Positions 6,118-7,694 of a stretch of DNA of 7,694 bases are shown in pieces. Position 1 is the first letter of the stretch, and every line of letters begins with the position of its first letter. Origin of the DNA: DASWHK01 sp036398215 (GTDB taxonomy: Bacteria; Acidobacteriota; UBA890); assembly GCA_036398215.1 (NCBI GenBank), contig DASWHK010000106.1, forward strand, positions 1 to 7,694, in the 5' to 3' direction. The position numbers and the translations under genes are program-made. The notes under the pieces are model-generated. The model had not been told where the DNA came from and did not search any database. It was given only the letters and a program-made list of their open reading frames with translations.

Positions 6118-7233
6118 ATGCACATCTGCCTGGATTTCCGCCCCGCCTTGCGCCAGGGAACCGGGGTCGGAACCTACATCCACAACCTGGTGCTCGCTTT
6201 GGGCCGAGAGTTTCCCGCCGACACCTACACGGCCTTCTCCGCCTCGTGGAAGCACCGGCTCAACGGCCTGGCGGCGGCCTCGCCGGTGACCGTCTCCGAC
6301 TGGAAGATCCCGGTTCGGGCACTCGACTGGGCCTGGCATCGGTGGCGCTGGCCGCCCATCGAGGGGCTGGTCGGCGCCGTCGACGTCGCCCACTCGCCGT
6401 CGCCGATGCTGCTGCCGGCGCGCCGCGCCAAGACGGTCATCAGCATCTTCGACTGCCATTTCCTCCGCTGCCCCGACGACGTCTTCGGACCGGTGCGACG
6501 CGACTACGTGCCGCTGGCCCGGCGCTCGGCGCAGCTCGCCGACGCCATCGCCGTCGGCTCGCGATCGGCGGCCGACGAGGTACAGGAGCTGCTCGGCGTG
6601 CCGCCGGAGAAGATCGAGATCACGCCGCTGGGCGTCCACGAGCGCTTTTTTTCGGCCGTCCCGGCCGGCGCGAACCTGCTGGAAGCTCACGGGCTGGACG
6701 CGCCGTTCCTGCTGTTCGCCGGCCGGCGCGAGCGCCGCAAGGACCTCGGCACGCTGCTGCGGGCCGTGGAGCTGCTGGCGGCCGGCGGCGATCCCGTACG
6801 GCTCGCCCTGGTCGGCCTCGACGCGCCAGGCTGGGAAGAGACCTGGGCGGCGGCGCCGGAGGGCGCCCGCCGGCTCACCCGGGTGATCCCCCACCAGCCG
6901 GTGGAGGTCCTCGCCGGCCTGTACGCCGCGGCGGCGGCCGTGGTGATGCCGTCGCGGTGGGAGGGGTTCGGCCTTCCCGGCCTCGAGGCGATGGCCGCCG
7001 GCACCCCGGTGGTCGCCTCCCGGGTCGGCTCGCTGCCCGAGGTGCTCGCCGACGCGGCGCTGTTCGTGCCCACCGGCGACCCCGAGGCGCTCGCCGAGGC
7101 CTGCCGGCGCGCCCTCACCGACACCGAGCTGCGGGAGCAGTTGCGGCGGCGCGGCCGGGCGCGGGCGGCCGAGTTCCGGTGGAGCGACACGGCGCGCCGC
7201 ACCCACGAGCTCTACCGGCGCCTGACGGGCTAG
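6118..7233 (+). CDS. GT4-type glycosyltransferase (glycosyl transferases group 1)
   Basis: Predicted cytosolic GT-B-fold retaining glycosyltransferase moving a sugar from an NDP-sugar onto a growing surface glycan or lipid-linked intermediate; donor and acceptor cannot be told from the sequence. It has 371 aa from the ATG at 6118, typical of the family. The N-terminal domain opens with HICLDFRPALRQGTGVGTY (2-20), the first beta strand and glycine loop. HSPSP (92-96) and the FDCH strand end (111-114) follow. The C-terminal domain has ITPLGVHERFF (168-178), FAGRRERRKDL (200-210, with phosphate-binding Arg/Lys), and MPSRWEGFGLPGLEAMAAGTPVVAS (277-301), in which E282 and E290 form the E-x7-E motif. 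No membrane segment is visible. The upstream ATG at 5890 is in frame but would add 76 Arg/Pro-rich residues of no family resemblance; no clear ribosome site marks either start. It runs divergently from lpxB and is followed by a second GT4 enzyme, so it probably opens a polysaccharide locus. Confidence 0.9.
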   Translation: MHICLDFRPALRQGTGVGTYIHNLVLALGREFPADTYTAFSASWKHRLNGLAAASPVTVSDWKIPVRALDWAWHRWRWPPIEGLVGAVDVAHSPSPMLLPARRAKTVISIFDCHFLRCPDDVFGPVRRDYVPLARRSAQLADAIAVGSRSAADEVQELLGVPPEKIEITPLGVHERFFSAVPAGANLLEAHGLDAPFLLFAGRRERRKDLGTLLRAVELLAAGGDPVRLALVGLDAPGWEETWAAAPEGARRLTRVIPHQPVEVLAGLYAAAAAVVMPSRWEGFGLPGLEAMAAGTPVVASRVGSLPEVLADAALFVPTGDPEALAEACRRALTDTELREQLRRRGRARAAEFRWSDTARRTHELYRRLTG

Positions 7234-7389
7234 TTTGATGGGTTCGGCGTTGGCCACCGAGATCGCCTTTCGGAGCAGGCCCTTGCGGATCGGGATCGAA
7301 ATCCTTTGATGGGCTCGGTGCCGCTGGTGAAGACTGGGTTCGGCATGACACAGAGCTGTCCTCGGAGCGGGCCCTTGCGGATCGGGATT
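7234..7389 (+). repeat. Degenerate tandem duplication of the second glycosyltransferase's start region
   Basis: Two blocks recur in the gap between the glycosyltransferases. The first is tttgatggg-t/c-tcgg at 7234-7247 and 7305-7318 (one mismatch in 14). The second is a 26-bp block at 7271-7296 and 7363-7388 with one mismatch, covering a ribosome-site-like GGAG, the TTG start and the codons for R-I-G-I. Between the blocks the copies differ by insertions/deletions and substitutions: 45 bp from ATG to TTG in copy 1, 66 bp in copy 2. A further tgggttcggc at 7335-7344 exactly matches 7239-7248. The pattern is best read as a tandem duplication of the 5' end of the downstream gene, now diverging. 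Confidence 0.75.
7238..7309 (+). pseudogene. 23-codon mini-ORF, truncated copy of the next gene's 5' end
   Basis: ATG at 7238 opens a frame of 23 codons ending in RPLRIGIEIL and a TGA at 7307-7309. The RIGI core corresponds to the start of the downstream glycosyltransferase (LRIGIDAREL), after which similarity stops. The TGA overlaps an ATG at 7309 (TGATG) that is in frame with the downstream gene. It begins five bases after the stop of the upstream glycosyltransferase. I take it as a relic of the duplication; if translated, it could act as an upstream ORF. No product function is claimed. Confidence 0.5.
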
Positions 7390-7694
7390 GATGCGCGCGA
7401 GCTTAGCGGTCAGCCCACGGGGGTGGGTCGTGTCGTCGCTGGGCTGCTTACGGCGTGGCCCGAGGACGACGAGCTGCTTCTGTACAGCCGCCGGCCGCTG
7501 CCATGGGAGTACCTCGGGGGGCGGCGGCGCAGCCGCGTCATCCCCGGCCCCCGGCGGCTGCCGGGCTCGGTCTGGGAGCAGACGCTGCTGCCGCGGCGGC
7601 TGCGGGGCGACCGGGTCGCGGCGCTCTTCTCACCCGCCTACAGCATGCCGGTGCTCGCGCCCTGTGGCGTCGTCGTCGGCATGCACGACTGCGC
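7375..7694 (+). CDS. GT4-type glycosyltransferase, 5' part only
   Basis: 106 codons are visible before the window ends. The sequence (L/M)RIGIDARELSGQPTGVGR at residues 1-19 is the classic N-terminus of GT4 enzymes of the mannosyl/rhamnosyl-transferase type, with the glycine loop at 16-18. PGSVWEQTLLPRRL (63-76), LFSPAY (84-89) and VVVGMHD (99-105) follow in the expected order for the N-terminal half. The start is uncertain. TTG at 7375 gives the family-typical N-terminus and has GGAG 7 nt upstream. In-frame ATGs at 7345 and 7309 would add 10 and 22 residues; the latter overlaps the mini-ORF stop. The gene lies about 140 bp after the first glycosyltransferase on the same strand and is probably co-transcribed with it. 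The donor-binding C-terminal domain lies outside the window, so sugar specificity is unknown. Confidence 0.88.
   Translation, partial: MRIGIDARELSGQPTGVGRVVAGLLTAWPEDDELLLYSRRPLPWEYLGGRRRSRVIPGPRRLPGSVWEQTLLPRRLRGDRVAALFSPAYSMPVLAPCGVVVGMHDC

Noticed and set aside
1..7694. Mobile element, phage, toxin-antitoxin or defence genes
   Set aside because: No transposase, integrase, terminal inverted repeats, tRNA gene or defence-type domain is visible; all genes are envelope or housekeeping functions with similar base composition.

Overview
The window is high-GC (roughly 70% by eye) and comes from a Gram-negative bacterium. Lipid A genes (lpxB, an msbA-type flippase, a DUF374 acyltransferase) point to an outer membrane. 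The left edge carries the start of a haem c protein with an N-terminus resembling the large DUF1592/DUF1587-type proteins known from Planctomycetota, Verrucomicrobiota, Acidobacteriota and Myxococcota. With the GC level and the order lpxB-msbA-DUF374, I would guess Acidobacteriota (Thermoanaerobaculia- or Vicinamibacteria-like), but this is an inference from gene content, not a phylogeny.

Layout. Almost all of the left three quarters is on the minus strand. In transcription order (right to left) it reads lpxB (5896-4655), msbA-like (4658-2739), DUF374 acyltransferase (2675-2031), yicC (2026-1145), gmk (1081-452), then after a 161-bp gap the 5' end of a secreted c-type cytochrome protein (290 to beyond position 1). 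lpxB and msbA overlap by 4 bp (ATGA), and the acyltransferase and yicC are 4 bp apart. The other gaps between lpxB and gmk are about 62 bp, so this is probably one operon. It combines lipid A disaccharide synthesis, flipping and probable late acylation with an RNase-like protein and guanylate kinase. On the right, divergent from lpxB across a 221-bp intergenic region, lie two plus-strand GT4-type glycosyltransferases: one complete (6118-7233), one cut by the window edge (from about 7375). They are probably the start of a cell-surface polysaccharide locus.

Most of the window is conserved housekeeping envelope biology, and I do not see a clearly new system. The features worth a second look are: (1) a 15-bp tandem repeat inside msbA that encodes a Gly/Glu/Pro/Val-rich extension of the linker between membrane and ATPase domains; (2) a degenerate duplication of the start region of the second glycosyltransferase, leaving a 23-codon mini-ORF whose stop overlaps a possible start of the real gene; (3) a -10-like box so close to the lpxB start that the mRNA may be leaderless; (4) a terminator-like hairpin with a T-rich tail in the leader of the first glycosyltransferase.
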